Source: Natronococcus sp. CG52
GTDB taxonomy: Archaea > Halobacteriota > Halobacteria > Halobacteriales > Natrialbaceae
Direction: 5' to 3'
DNA length: 64,000 nt
Assembly: GCF_023913515.1 (NCBI RefSeq)
Contig: NZ_CP099391.1
Span: 3,472,001 to 3,536,000 of the forward strand
Part shown: positions 44,849 to 53,730 of the stretch, one piece after another
Layout: each line of letters starts with the position of its first letter
Numbering within the stretch: position 1 is the first letter of the stretch
Notes under the pieces: generated by a model
What the model was told of the DNA's origin: nothing
The model's input: only the letters and a program-made list of their open reading frames with translations
Databases searched by the model: none
Program-made: the position numbers and the translations under genes

Positions 44849-45769
44849 ATGCCCTCCGGACACGCAAACGCGGGCTATCGGCGGTTATTCGATCAGGACG
44901 GACTGACCTTCGGCGCCGGCTTTCCGTTGACGGGAACGAACCGTTCGACTCCGGACCCCACCGCGGAGATCCGGCTCGCGAAACGCGCCGAGTCGGTCGG
45001 CTTCGACGGCCTCTGGGCGCGAGACGTCCCTACCTACTGGCCGAAGTTCGGCGACGCCGGCCAGACGTTCGACACCTGGCCGTGGCTCTCGCACGTCGCC
45101 GCCCACACCGACGACGTCGCGCTCGGCACCTCGAGCGTCGTTCTCCCGCTTCGCCACCCGTTACACGTCGCGAAGTCGGCCGCGACCGTCGACCGACTCT
45201 CCGACGGTCGGCTCGTCCTCGGGGTCGCCTCGGGCGACCGCGATCCGGAGTACCCCGCTTTCGACGTCGATGCCGAGAATCGGGGCGAACTGTTCCGCGA
45301 GAGCGTCGAGACCCTGCGGACCGTCTGGCGCGAGGACTATCCCGAACTCGAGGGCCGATGGGGCCGTCTCAAGGGCGACCTCGACGTGGTTCCGACGCCG
45401 ACCGAAGAGACGATACCGTTGCTGCCGACGGGGAACGCCCGTCAGTCCGACGACTGGATCGCCGAGCACGGCGACGGCTGGCTGTTCTACCACCTTCCGG
45501 AGCCCACGCTCGAGTCCTACATCGGGCAGTGGCGCGAGGCGACGAACGACAAACCGTTCGCGATCGCGATCCGTGTCGAACTCGCCGACGATCCGGCGGC
45601 CGAACCGGAGCCGCTGCACCTCGGCTTCCGCGCCGGCGTCGAGTGGTACCGCGACTACTTCCGGCGACTCGAGGGGTACGGACTCGACCACGCGATCGTC
45701 GGCCTGCAGAACGACGACCGGGAGCGGGCGCTGTCGGCGTTCGCCGAGGAGATCATCGACCAGGTGTAG
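44849..45769 (+). CDS. LLM-class oxidoreductase
   Basis: This 306-residue TIM-barrel protein of the luciferase-like monooxygenase class has FGAGFPLTGT at the start, FDGLWARDVPTYWP, and RLVLGVASGDRDPEYPAFDVD. The family uses FMN or F420. The short length and TWPWLSHVAAHTDDVALGTSSVVLPLRHP match the TIGR03571-type branch. Substrate unknown. It is divergent from the sensor gene and converges on the sarcosine-oxidase gene. Start ATG 44849. Confidence 0.87.
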   Translation: MPSGHANAGYRRLFDQDGLTFGAGFPLTGTNRSTPDPTAEIRLAKRAESVGFDGLWARDVPTYWPKFGDAGQTFDTWPWLSHVAAHTDDVALGTSSVVLPLRHPLHVAKSAATVDRLSDGRLVLGVASGDRDPEYPAFDVDAENRGELFRESVETLRTVWREDYPELEGRWGRLKGDLDVVPTPTEETIPLLPTGNARQSDDWIAEHGDGWLFYHLPEPTLESYIGQWREATNDKPFAIAIRVELADDPAAEPEPLHLGFRAGVEWYRDYFRRLEGYGLDHAIVGLQNDDRERALSAFAEEIIDQV

Positions 45770-45794
45770 CCGGACTCGCCGGCTCGAAGGTTCG

Positions 45795-46925
45795 TCAGAA
45801 GCGATCCAGCGAGAACATCTCGGTCGGGTGGTCGGTCTCGCCGTCGAGGGCGAGGTCCGCGAGAATCTCGCCGATCACGCTCGCGAACTTGAAGCCGTGG
45901 CCGGAGAAACCGGCGCCGACCGCCACCTGCGGATGCTCGGGCAGCGTGTCGAGAACGAAGCGGTCGTCCGGCGTGTTCGTGAACAGGCAGGTCTTCAGCC
46001 GCATCGTCGGCCCGGCGCCGTCCGGGAAGTACTGCTCGGCGAACGAGCGGAGAATGCGCTCGTCCTCCTGGGTCGGTTCGCGCTCGAACGCGTCGGGATC
46101 GACGGTCTCCTCCCGGTGGTTGTAGCGACCGAACTTGAACCCCGGCACGCCGTGGATCGGGAAACCGTAGAACCGCCCCTCCGGGACATGCAGGTTCCAG
46201 ACCGGGAACCGGTCGGGCGCGAAGTAGTCCGGTTCCGCGGGCTGGAGCCAGGCGAGCACCTGCCGCTCGGGAACGGCGACGCTCTCGAGTTCGTCGACGA
46301 ACCGCGCGGCCCACGCGCCGGCCGTGACGACGAGCCGATCGGCCTCGTACGTGTCGTAGTCGGTCTCGACGCGGACGCCACCGTCGGCGGTCGGCTGCCA
46401 GTCGACGACGCGCTCTCGGGCGCGGATCGTCGCGCCCGCACGGTGGGCCCGGTCGACGTGTGCGACGATGCACTGCTCGGGAACGAGGTAGCCGCCGTCG
46501 GGCTGGTAAACCGCCTCGTAGTCGTCGGGCAGCCGGTAGCCGGGGTAGCGGTCCGTGAGCTCCGCACTCGAGAGCAGTTCGTACTCGAGGTCGTGTTCCT
46601 CACAGGAGCGCCTCGAGCCCTCGACCAGCGGGTGGCCGGCCGGCCCGGCGTCGATCGAGCCGGTCTGGTACAGCAGCTGTTCGTCGTGCTCGGCCTCGAG
46701 ATCCCGCCACAGGTCGTACGCCCGCCGCAGGAGCGGGACGTAGGCGGGGTGCTCGCAGTAGGCGAGTCGAATAATTCGGGTGATTCCGTGCGAGGAGCCG
46801 TAGCCGTGCGGGATATCGTAGCGCTCGAGGCCGAGCACGTCGGCGCCGCGCTCAGCGAGGTGGGCGGTCGCGGCGCTCCCCATTCCGCCGACGCCGATGA
46901 CGATGGCGTCGTACCGATCACTCAT
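45795..46925 (-). CDS. FAD-dependent amine oxidase, monomeric sarcosine oxidase / N-methyltryptophan oxidase family
   Basis: This 376-residue flavoenzyme has the dinucleotide motif AIVIGVGGMGSAATAHLAERG, then LGLERYDIPHGYGSSHG. Near the C-terminus LKTCLFTNTPDDRFVLD contains Cys313, aligned with the cysteine that binds FAD covalently in monomeric sarcosine oxidase. GAGFSGHGFKFAS closes the active site. It should oxidise a secondary amine, giving formaldehyde and hydrogen peroxide. The substrate is not set by sequence. Start ATG 46925. Confidence 0.9.
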   Translation of the reverse strand: MSDRYDAIVIGVGGMGSAATAHLAERGADVLGLERYDIPHGYGSSHGITRIIRLAYCEHPAYVPLLRRAYDLWRDLEAEHDEQLLYQTGSIDAGPAGHPLVEGSRRSCEEHDLEYELLSSAELTDRYPGYRLPDDYEAVYQPDGGYLVPEQCIVAHVDRAHRAGATIRARERVVDWQPTADGGVRVETDYDTYEADRLVVTAGAWAARFVDELESVAVPERQVLAWLQPAEPDYFAPDRFPVWNLHVPEGRFYGFPIHGVPGFKFGRYNHREETVDPDAFEREPTQEDERILRSFAEQYFPDGAGPTMRLKTCLFTNTPDDRFVLDTLPEHPQVAVGAGFSGHGFKFASVIGEILADLALDGETDHPTEMFSLDRF

Positions 46926-46960
46926 GGGCGAGCGTACGGTGCGGGGTTCGAAAACGCTTT

Positions 46961-47362
46961 TCAGTCGTCGCGTCGCGCGCGGTCGCGCAACTGCCGTTTC
47001 TGTCGTCGCTCGGTAACGTGTTCGATCCCGTCCGCGAGTTCGTCTCTGACCTCGTCTTCGAACTCGTCGACCTCCTCGAGAAACGCCGTCGAGAACTCCT
47101 CGACGAGTTCGAACGTCCACTGGTCGCTGACCGCTCCCGCGGGGAGGTGGTCGTCCCGGAGCTGGTTCGCCCACTCCTCGTGACCGGCCTCGCGCAACTC
47201 GTCCTCGGCGTTGCCCATCCGATCCATCGCGTGGCCGAGTTCGTGGTGGAACTGGAGCAGGGTTCCGTAGGCCCGGTGGACGTACTCGATGCCGAGCTGG
47301 AGTTCGTGCAGGGCGTCCTCTTCGACATCGGTGAGCTCGAGATCGTCATGGTCAGCGGTCAT
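46961..47362 (-). CDS. Conserved acidic helical protein of unknown function
   Basis: This 133-residue protein is mostly helical, with LTDVEEDALHELQLGIEYVHRAYGTLLQFHHELGHAMDRM and a lysine/arginine-rich end. Its HHELGH resembles a zinc-protease motif, but the protein is too short and lacks the other elements. I use ATG 47362, which is directly preceded by an inverted repeat (47364-47382). It lies 35 bp upstream of the flavoenzyme on the same strand and could be cotranscribed. Confidence 0.65.
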   Translation of the reverse strand: MTADHDDLELTDVEEDALHELQLGIEYVHRAYGTLLQFHHELGHAMDRMGNAEDELREAGHEEWANQLRDDHLPAGAVSDQWTFELVEEFSTAFLEEVDEFEDEVRDELADGIEHVTERRQKRQLRDRARRDD

Positions 47363-47363
47363 A

Positions 47364-47382
47364 CGTCCTCGTTCCGAGGACG
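47364..47382. promoter_or_regulatory. Inverted repeat abutting a start codon
   Basis: CGTCCTCGTTCCGAGGACG has 8-bp perfect arms and a three-base spacer, one base upstream of the start at 47362. It could be an operator or a hairpin at the mRNA 5' end. Confidence 0.4.
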
Positions 47383-47495
47383 AACGCCTCAAAAGAGGTT
47401 TCAGGGCCGGCAACCGGTGCCGGTTCTCGCAGGCGGGCTCGGTTACGAACGGTTATCGGAGGTCCGCCTCGCAAGAGTCGGCAGTCGCGACGGTG

Positions 47496-48097
47496 CTACA
47501 CGTTCGGCTGTAACTGGTTGTGGGAGTCGCCGCGACAGTCCGGCGACTTCCACCACACAGAGGTCCAGTCGAACGTGTACTCGACGGAATCGTCCCGTAG
47601 AAGCCGCCGCGGTTCTGTCCGAGCTGGACGAGCCGCTGTCAGACCTCGTCGGGCGGTGCGTCGATCTCGATCGCGTGGGTGACCCGGCTCGCAGGCTCCT
47701 GGACGAACTCGTCGCCCGGCAGCGAGCCGACGACCTCCCGCGGGGTCGTCACCCACCGACGGTGCCACGGCCGGACGCGGGTGTGGTACACCGCGGTCAT
47801 CGAGAGGGCAGCGATGATCCACCACCGCGGTCGGCGCGGCCCGACGGCCGACTCCCGGTCCGATTCGCCGTCCGCGTCGTCCGCCGACCCGTCTCGATCA
47901 CGACGACGGTGTAGCGCGTGTATGAGCGGTCCGAGCACAGCCGACCGGTCTACGACAGCGAACCGTACAGAGGAGCGGGTCCCTCGAGTCCTCGTCAGCC
48001 CGATGAGTGCGCACGAGACACGGGCGTCGCCCATCCGCTCGGCGATCGTCGCCGTCTGTCCCTCGCTCGTCCCGTAGCAGAGCAGGACCCGCGCCAT
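47496..48097 (-). pseudogene. Decayed flavodoxin and SRPBCC-family remnants
   Basis: From ATG 48097 the minus strand reads MARVLLCYGTSEGQTATIAERMGDA, the FMN-binding start of a flavodoxin/HemG-like protein, which then loses similarity. The same frame continues into RPRWWIIAALSMTAVYHTRVRP and WVTTPREVVGSLPGDEF ... AIEIDAPPDEV, the start of an SRPBCC-family protein. There it hits TGA (47639-47641) where relatives have tryptophan, then QRLVQLGQNRGGFY continues briefly. A further frame ends WWKSPDCRGDSHNQLQPNV at 47496. Two or three gene fragments appear fused by deletions. Confidence 0.6.
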
Positions 48098-48170
48098 CAG
48101 CGGCCACCCCGCGGGGCAGGCTGCGGACCGTCGTAGGGGAGTTTGTCGCGCACGGCTATCAAGGGACGCC

Positions 48171-48230
48171 CGTCGAGGAGGGATGAGAATCTCGTCGAGG
48201 AGGGATGAGAATCCCGTCGAGGAGAGATGA
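48171..48230. repeat. Three tandem 22-bp repeats
   Basis: A 22-bp unit starting CGTCGAGGAGGGATGAGAAT begins at 48171, 48193 and 48215; the third is degenerate after about ten bases. It lies between the flavodoxin remnant and the end of the beta-CASP gene. Confidence 0.8.
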
Positions 48231-48249
48231 TGGTCGGCGAAGCCCCGCG

Positions 48250-49488
48250 TCAGACCGTCCGCCGATCGCCGAGCGGCGGCGCACTGGCGTCGAACCCGTC
48301 CGCCCGGAGTTCCGCCGCGAACGCCTCGCAGCGGTCGCCGTGATTGACGAGGATGGAGGCGTCCGCGTAGGACTCGAGGAACGCGCGGACCCCCTCGCGA
48401 TCCGCGTGTGCGGAGAAGTCGTACTGTTCGACCTGGGCGCTGACCCGCATCGCCCGTCCGTCGATCACCGCGCTGCCGCTCTCGTACAGTTCGTGGCCGG
48501 GCGTCCCCTCGACCTGGTAGCCCGTCATGGCGATCTTGTTCGTCGGGTGCGTGCGAATCGCCGGCACGTACGTCATCGCGGGGCCGCCGTGGAGCATCCC
48601 GCTGGTGGTGACGATTACCGTGTTCTGTTCGGCGATTCGCTCCCGTTGCCCGTCGCGGCCGTCGACGAACCGGGCGTTGCCCTTCGCTCGGCGGAGGAGG
48701 TCGGGATCGCGCAGGAACTCGCGGTTTCGATCGCGAAGGAACAGGTCCGTAACGCGCTTGCCCATTCCGTCGACGTAGCACTCGAGGTCGTGCTCCTCGC
48801 AGATGCAGAGCACCTCCTGGGTACGACCGATGGCGAACGCGGGGACGACGACGGTGCCGCCCTCCCAGAGGGTCGTCTCGAGGCTGTCGACGAACGACGC
48901 TTCGATCTCGGCTCGCGGCGGCCGGGTGGTGTCGGAGTAGGTGCTCTCGCAGATCACGGCGTCGGCGTCGGGGCGAGCCGTCGTTCCGGAGAGCAGCTGC
49001 TGGTTCTCCGCGTGGAAGTCGCCGGTGTAGAGCAGTCGCGTCTCCCCATCGCTGACGAGGACGTGCGCGCTGCCGGGAACGTGGCCGGCGTCGAAGAAGG
49101 TGATCTCGTATCCCGCGGCGCGGAAGGGCTCGCGGTAGCCGTGGGTCTCCGAAACCTGGGTGACGCGAGCCACTTCGGCCTCGGTGAACGGGCAGTCGTA
49201 CGTTCCCCCGTGAAGCTCGATGGTATCTCGTGCGAGCACCATCGTGAGGTCGTAGGTCGGCGGCGTCCAGTGAATCGTCGGGCGGGTGTCGCCCGACAGC
49301 AGGGTGGGGACTGAGCCGACGTGGTCGAGGTGGCCGTGGCTGACGACGACCGCGTCGGGGTCGACGTCGTCGATCGGAAACGACGGCGGGTTCCCCGAGT
49401 CCATGCCGAAATCCAGCAGCAGCGAGTCGTCGATCAGCACCGCGCTCCGACCGATCTCGCGGGCCCCACCCAGGAACTGAACGTCCAT
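48250..49488 (-). CDS. Metallo-beta-lactamase/beta-CASP ribonuclease (archaeal CPSF-like, no KH domain)
   Basis: This 412-residue nuclease has SHGHLDHVG (His51, His53, Asp55, His56), a TGDFHAEN motif, the CESTYSD region and the beta-CASP motifs: VVVPAFAIGRTQEV, TTSGMLHGGPA and FSAHADREG, ending with NHGD. The N-terminal KH domains of aCPSF1 are absent, so it belongs with the shorter aCPSF2 or RNase J-like group. It processes or degrades RNA in the cytosol. Start ATG 49488. Confidence 0.9.
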   Translation of the reverse strand: MDVQFLGGAREIGRSAVLIDDSLLLDFGMDSGNPPSFPIDDVDPDAVVVSHGHLDHVGSVPTLLSGDTRPTIHWTPPTYDLTMVLARDTIELHGGTYDCPFTEAEVARVTQVSETHGYREPFRAAGYEITFFDAGHVPGSAHVLVSDGETRLLYTGDFHAENQQLLSGTTARPDADAVICESTYSDTTRPPRAEIEASFVDSLETTLWEGGTVVVPAFAIGRTQEVLCICEEHDLECYVDGMGKRVTDLFLRDRNREFLRDPDLLRRAKGNARFVDGRDGQRERIAEQNTVIVTTSGMLHGGPAMTYVPAIRTHPTNKIAMTGYQVEGTPGHELYESGSAVIDGRAMRVSAQVEQYDFSAHADREGVRAFLESYADASILVNHGDRCEAFAAELRADGFDASAPPLGDRRTV

Positions 49489-49668
49489 GGCGGCTCGTTC
49501 TCGCTCGAGCGGTTTGCCTCCGTTGGTTCACCGCCTCCGCGCGGTTCCGACTGCACCCGTCAGCCTCTGACGAACAGTGTACTGTCCGACCGACGGCCCG
49601 ACACGCCCGAGCGGCGGCCGGGAAGAGACTGCCGCACGCTTAGGTGGATCTATGCTAACGGGACACTC

Positions 49669-50604
49669 ATGACGGCTGATCAAGACGCAACGGGCGACCG
49701 CAGCGAGGAATTCGACCGCGACGTCGAGACGGCGATCGTCACGGGGGCGATCGGCGGCGTCGGCTCGTGGATCGTCGATCGACTCGCGGACCAGGGCGTC
49801 GAGGTCGTCGGGATCGACCTCGAGCGACCCGAGGGGACGCGAGCGAACGCGACGTTCCGCGCCGTCGACCTGCGCGAACAGGCGCCGACCTGGGAGTCGA
49901 TCCACGAGATCGACCCGGACGCGATCGTCCACTGTGCCGGCATCGCCGACCCGTTCGAGAACCCGTCGACGCGGATCTTCGAGAACAACACGATGAGTAC
50001 GTACAACGTGCTGGTCGCTGCCGGCCGCCTCGGCGTCGACGTCGTCTGGACCTCCTCGCAGGCGAGCTACGGTGCCCTCTTCGGCGAGGAGTGGATCCCG
50101 GACGCCCTGCCGATCGACGAGGACCACGAGCGGCGGCCGGCCGACGCCTACGGCCTCTCGAAACGGTGCGGTGAGGAGATCGCGAAATCCGTCGCCCGCC
50201 GGGACGGCGCGTCGGTGACGACGATCCAGCCCGCCACGATCTTCGCCCCGGACAGCCACCGGACCCGACCGCCCCAGGAGACCGACGAGCTCTCGGCCGA
50301 CGACGTCGGCGGCAACTTCGGCTCGTACGTCGATGTGCGGGACGTGAGTCGGCTGGTCGAGGCGGCACTCGCGACCGGCGTCGAGGGCCACGAGACCGTT
50401 CTCTGCGTCGCCGACGAGAACTACCTCGGCCGACCGACGACCGAACTCGTCGAGACCGTCTGCGGCGAGGTTCCGGAACGGTGCGACCTCGAGGGACGGC
50501 AGGCTGCGCTCTCGAACGCGAAGGCCGAGCGGCTCTTCGACTGGACTCCTGCGTACGAGTGGCACGATATCGAGGAGGAGGCCGCGGCTCCGGACTGGAC
50601 CTGA
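49669..50604 (+). CDS. NAD-dependent epimerase/dehydratase (extended SDR)
   Basis: This 311-residue extended SDR has the Rossmann motif TAIVTGAIGGVGSWIVDRL, HCAGIADP, and the catalytic YGLSKRCGE (YxxxK) after TSSQASYGALFG. Overall it is closest to nucleotide-sugar epimerases or uronate dehydrogenases. Reaction not determined. ATG 49669 is chosen; the frame extends upstream through the beta-CASP gene's promoter region without a good start. Confidence 0.87.
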   Translation: MTADQDATGDRSEEFDRDVETAIVTGAIGGVGSWIVDRLADQGVEVVGIDLERPEGTRANATFRAVDLREQAPTWESIHEIDPDAIVHCAGIADPFENPSTRIFENNTMSTYNVLVAAGRLGVDVVWTSSQASYGALFGEEWIPDALPIDEDHERRPADAYGLSKRCGEEIAKSVARRDGASVTTIQPATIFAPDSHRTRPPQETDELSADDVGGNFGSYVDVRDVSRLVEAALATGVEGHETVLCVADENYLGRPTTELVETVCGEVPERCDLEGRQAALSNAKAERLFDWTPAYEWHDIEEEAAAPDWT

Positions 50605-50613
50605 CGATCGCGG

Positions 50614-50964
50614 TCAGGACGGGCCGTTCGAACGGGGCTCGCCCGTCGGCGGATCGCTCGATGCGCCCGCCCGACGCGTGAGTCCGATGAGATAGATATC
50701 GAGCAGACAGACGATCAGCACCGCGAGCGGAACGGCGACGTCGGTGTAGCTGACCGTCTCGAACTGGAGGGCGGCGAGGACGAACGGCTCGCCCGGCTCG
50801 AGCGCTCCCGACACCGTCCGCGCGCTGAGAAACGCGAGCGCGAGCGCGTAGAGCGCGAACCAGGCCACGCCGCGTTTCCACTGGCCGAGATACCAGTGGC
50901 CGAGGCCGGCGACGAGAGCGGACAGCGGGTACGCCGGCCAGAGTGATCGAGTTCGATCGGTCAT
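50614..50964 (-). CDS. Small membrane protein, three to four TM
   Basis: A 116-residue protein with segments around residues 10-28 (YPLSALVAGLGHWYLGQW), 33-50 and 72-95, and a proline/serine tail. The GLGHWYLGQWKRG stretch recalls small TM2-like domains of unknown function in haloarchaea. It converges on the epimerase gene, nine bases apart. No function can be assigned. Confidence 0.7.
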   Translation of the reverse strand: MTDRTRSLWPAYPLSALVAGLGHWYLGQWKRGVAWFALYALALAFLSARTVSGALEPGEPFVLAALQFETVSYTDVAVPLAVLIVCLLDIYLIGLTRRAGASSDPPTGEPRSNGPS

Positions 50965-51059
50965 GGCCGTGCGTTCACCGCGGAAGACAATCCGTGTTTT
51001 CCTCGAACCGATCTCGGCGTGCCGGGAGCCGGGAATCCGGATGACCCGTACTCGAGCGT

Positions 51060-52547
51060 TCAGTCACCCGGTTCCGGCGTCGGGCCGGCCGGTTCGTCGC
51101 TCACGACGTTCTCGGTCCAGGTGCCGCGCAGGAACCACGCCGCGGTGACAATCGCCGAGAGGACGTACGAGATCGCGACGGCGTACCAGACGCCGACGAC
51201 GCCCATGTTGAAGACGACGATCGCGACCGCCGCGATCGGAATGCGGTACAGCCAGAGCTCCTGGATCGATAACAGCATGGCTGCACGGGTCGAGCCGCTG
51301 CCGCGAAGCCCGCCGAGCAGGATCTGGAAGACCCCGAGGAACAGATAGGAGGGGCCGGCGATCACGATGTAGGCGGCGCCGTACTCGATCACCTGCGCGG
51401 ACTCCTCGCCCTCGATAAAGACCGCCGTGATGGGTTCGGCGAGCGGGTACGCGATCGCAACGACGACGGCGAAGATCGAGACGATCACTACCGAACTGAG
51501 TTTCACCGCTCGCCTGGCCCGGTCGATCTGCTCGGCGCCGAGGTTCTGGCCGACGACGGTCTCGGTCCCGCGGGCGAGCCCGAGCGCGGGCAGGAACATC
51601 AGCGACGAGAGCCGGTTGATGATCCCGTAAGCGGCGACCGCGTCCGTTCCGGCGAGCGCGATCACCGCCGTGAGCACGGTGATACCGAAGGCGCGAAAGC
51701 CCTGCTCGGTCGCCGTCGGCGCGCCGATGTCGAGGATCTTTCGGACCGTTTCTCCCTTGAGCCACAGATCCGACAGCGACGGCTCGAGCCCCACCCGACC
51801 CGAAAAGAGCAGGTAGAGGCCGATGCTGGCGGCGATACCCCGGGAGAACACCGTCGCAACCGCGGCGCCCGCGACGCCGTACCCCTCGAAGCCGGTGGCG
51901 CCGTAGAGGGCGGTCTCGAGTCCGGTCGCCCCGATCCAAGCGAACATCGGGTTCTCGGTGAAGCCGAGGATGAGGAGCGGATCGATGACGACGTTGATGA
52001 CGACGCTGACCAGCATCAGGTACAGCGGCGTACGCGTGTCACCCCAGCCGCGGGAGAGGGCGTCGAAGATGAAGAACCAGAACATGAAACAGACCCCGAC
52101 GAAGATGATCCGGGTGTAGGTAACGGCGTAGACGTACGCGTCGCTGCCCGGCTCCGCCCCGATCAGCCGCATCATCCACGGCGAGAGCGCGTAGCCGACG
52201 ATCGCGAACGCGATCGCGACGAGCGTGACGAAAGAGAGCGTCTGGCCGGCGACGTGCGAGGACTGCGTGAAGTTGCCCGCGCCCTTGTGCTGGGAGACGA
52301 GGACGGTCCCCGCGACGGTCAGCCCGCCGCCGACGCTGACCATCAGGAAGACGATCGCCCACGAGTACGAGAGGGCGGCGACGGCGTCGCCGCCGAGTCG
52401 CCCGACCCAGAAGGTGTCCGCGAGATTGTATCCCACGTGCAGAAGCTGACCGGCCACGATCGGCGCCGAGAGGACCACCAGCGGTTTGAACAGCGCGCCG
52501 TCGGTGACGTTGACCGAGCGATCGGTCCCACCGTCTGCGTCGCTCAC
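51060..52547 (-). CDS. MATE-family efflux transporter
   Basis: This 495-residue protein has twelve hydrophobic helices in two related halves: PLVVLSAPIVAGQLLHVGYNLADTFWVGRLGG at the start and GAPTATEQGFRAFGITVL with RGTETVVGQNLGAEQ in the second. This is the MATE plan of a sodium- or proton-driven drug/organic cation exporter. Its start overlaps the stop of the TetR gene by four bases (ATGA), so the pair is an operon and the pump is probably induced when the repressor is released. Confidence 0.93.
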   Translation of the reverse strand: MSDADGGTDRSVNVTDGALFKPLVVLSAPIVAGQLLHVGYNLADTFWVGRLGGDAVAALSYSWAIVFLMVSVGGGLTVAGTVLVSQHKGAGNFTQSSHVAGQTLSFVTLVAIAFAIVGYALSPWMMRLIGAEPGSDAYVYAVTYTRIIFVGVCFMFWFFIFDALSRGWGDTRTPLYLMLVSVVINVVIDPLLILGFTENPMFAWIGATGLETALYGATGFEGYGVAGAAVATVFSRGIAASIGLYLLFSGRVGLEPSLSDLWLKGETVRKILDIGAPTATEQGFRAFGITVLTAVIALAGTDAVAAYGIINRLSSLMFLPALGLARGTETVVGQNLGAEQIDRARRAVKLSSVVIVSIFAVVVAIAYPLAEPITAVFIEGEESAQVIEYGAAYIVIAGPSYLFLGVFQILLGGLRGSGSTRAAMLLSIQELWLYRIPIAAVAIVVFNMGVVGVWYAVAISYVLSAIVTAAWFLRGTWTENVVSDEPAGPTPEPGD

Positions 52548-53266
52548 TCTCGGTCACCCGTGTTGCCGGCGTCGGGGCCGTCGCCGTCAGCCTCGTTGTT
52601 GGTAGTCTCGCCGGCGGCGACTCGGTTCTCCCCGTTGCCCTCGGGAAGCGTTCTCGGGTGTCGCTCCGCCGGGAACGACGCGTCCTCGGCGAGCAGGTCG
52701 TCGAACACCCACGTTACGGTCGCCGACCGGACCTGCTCTAAGTACTCGTCGCGGTCGAGGGTTAGCTGGCGGATGCGCGCCCCGTCGAAGGTCGCGATCA
52801 ACAGCGACGCCGTCTCCTCGGGATCGTGTTCCGTGAACTCGCCCGACTCGAGCCCCTCGCGGAGGATCTCCTCAAGCGTATCGCAAAGCTGGTCGTCGCT
52901 CTTGCGGAGCTTCTCGCGGTACTGTTCGTTGTACGGCGCCTGCGTTCGAAGTTCGAGCATCGCGACGTGGAACGACTGGCGGTCGTCCTCGCCCGGTCCG
53001 TAGAGGAACCAGTCGACGAACGTCGCCAGCCGCTCGACCGGCGGCAGGTCGCGGGTTTCCTCGACGCGGTCGTCGAACCGCTCGAGGAGGAACTCGACGA
53101 AGTCGGCGAGCAGATCCTCCTTGGAGTCGTAGTGGTAGAACAGCAGCGACTTGCTCTTGTCCGTCCTGTCAGCGATATCCTGTGCCGTCAGCTCTGTGTA
53201 TCCGTGCTCGCAGAGGGCCTCGTAGGTTGCGCGCATAATCGACGCGCGAACGTCCGGATCGGTCAC
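52544..53266 (-). CDS. TetR/AcrR-family repressor
   Basis: This 240-residue protein has an N-terminal TetR HTH (about residues 8-55: ATYEALCEHGYTELTAQDIADRTDKSKSLLFYHYDSKEDLL), then an all-helical ligand domain and a disordered acidic tail. It probably represses itself and the downstream MATE pump. It starts at GTG (53266), which lies inside a palindromic operator candidate (53265-53284), so it likely has a leaderless mRNA. Confidence 0.93.
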   Translation of the reverse strand: MTDPDVRASIMRATYEALCEHGYTELTAQDIADRTDKSKSLLFYHYDSKEDLLADFVEFLLERFDDRVEETRDLPPVERLATFVDWFLYGPGEDDRQSFHVAMLELRTQAPYNEQYREKLRKSDDQLCDTLEEILREGLESGEFTEHDPEETASLLIATFDGARIRQLTLDRDEYLEQVRSATVTWVFDDLLAEDASFPAERHPRTLPEGNGENRVAAGETTNNEADGDGPDAGNTGDRE

Positions 53267-53284
53267 TAACTGACTAGTTAGTCA
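53265..53284. promoter_or_regulatory. Palindromic TetR operator candidate at the tetR start
   Basis: ACTAACTGACTAGTTAGT pairs ACTAAC with GTTAGT, and TGACTAGTTAGTCA (53271-53284) pairs TGACTA with TAGTCA. The two nested palindromes overlap the GTG start of tetR. A TTTATC box on the minus strand at 53290-53295 lies about 27 bases before the start, so a bound repressor would block initiation. Confidence 0.65.
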
Positions 53285-53334
53285 GGGGCGATAAAGGGTA
53301 TTTCGGTTCGAAAGGGTGCGCGAGAGTACCACGC

Positions 53335-53613
53335 TCACTCCCGGTACCGGCGAACGGCGAACTCCTCGTAGCCGCCGAAGGCGATCTCGAGCGAGCCGAT
53401 CCACCAGTTCCACCGCTCCGGCGGCCCGCCGTCGGGCGCATCTTCGAGCTCCTCGATCACGACCTCGACGGCAAGCTCGGCGCCGATGTCCGCCTCGTAC
53501 TGCCCGGCGTCAGCGAGGTCGGCGGCCTGGCGGGCGACGACGCGGGCTGGGCCGCCCGTTCCGCCGAACTCCTCGCGCAGCCGGCTCTCGAGTCGGTCGC
53601 GATCGATGGACAC
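53335..53613 (-). CDS. Small conserved haloarchaeal protein, unknown function
   Basis: A 92-residue protein, helical in the first half (RDRLESRLREEFGGTGG) and with WNWWIGSLEIAFGGYEEFAVRRY near the end. No metal or catalytic motif is seen. It is divergent from the S6e gene, 117 bp away. Start ATG 53613. Confidence 0.68.
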   Translation of the reverse strand: MSIDRDRLESRLREEFGGTGGPARVVARQAADLADAGQYEADIGAELAVEVVIEELEDAPDGGPPERWNWWIGSLEIAFGGYEEFAVRRYRE

Positions 53614-53730
53614 GGGCAGTGATACGCTCCGAAGGCGCTAAACGGCAACGACCGAGAGGGCGGTGGGCTCCTCGCTCTGGTCTGCTCACGTTTCGATGTG
53701 TTTTTGAGCGCTCGCCGTTTTTTGCCGGGC

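Noticed and set aside
46961-47362. HHELGH as a zinc-protease site in the 133-residue protein
   Set aside because: The protein is too short, and the helical context lacks the third ligand and the fold of any gluzincin.
47639-49531. Very long leftward frame across the beta-CASP gene
   Set aside because: Over 48250-49488 the beta-CASP frame carries all catalytic motifs; the longer frame there is arginine-rich shadow. Only its last part (48097-47639) holds real gene remnants.
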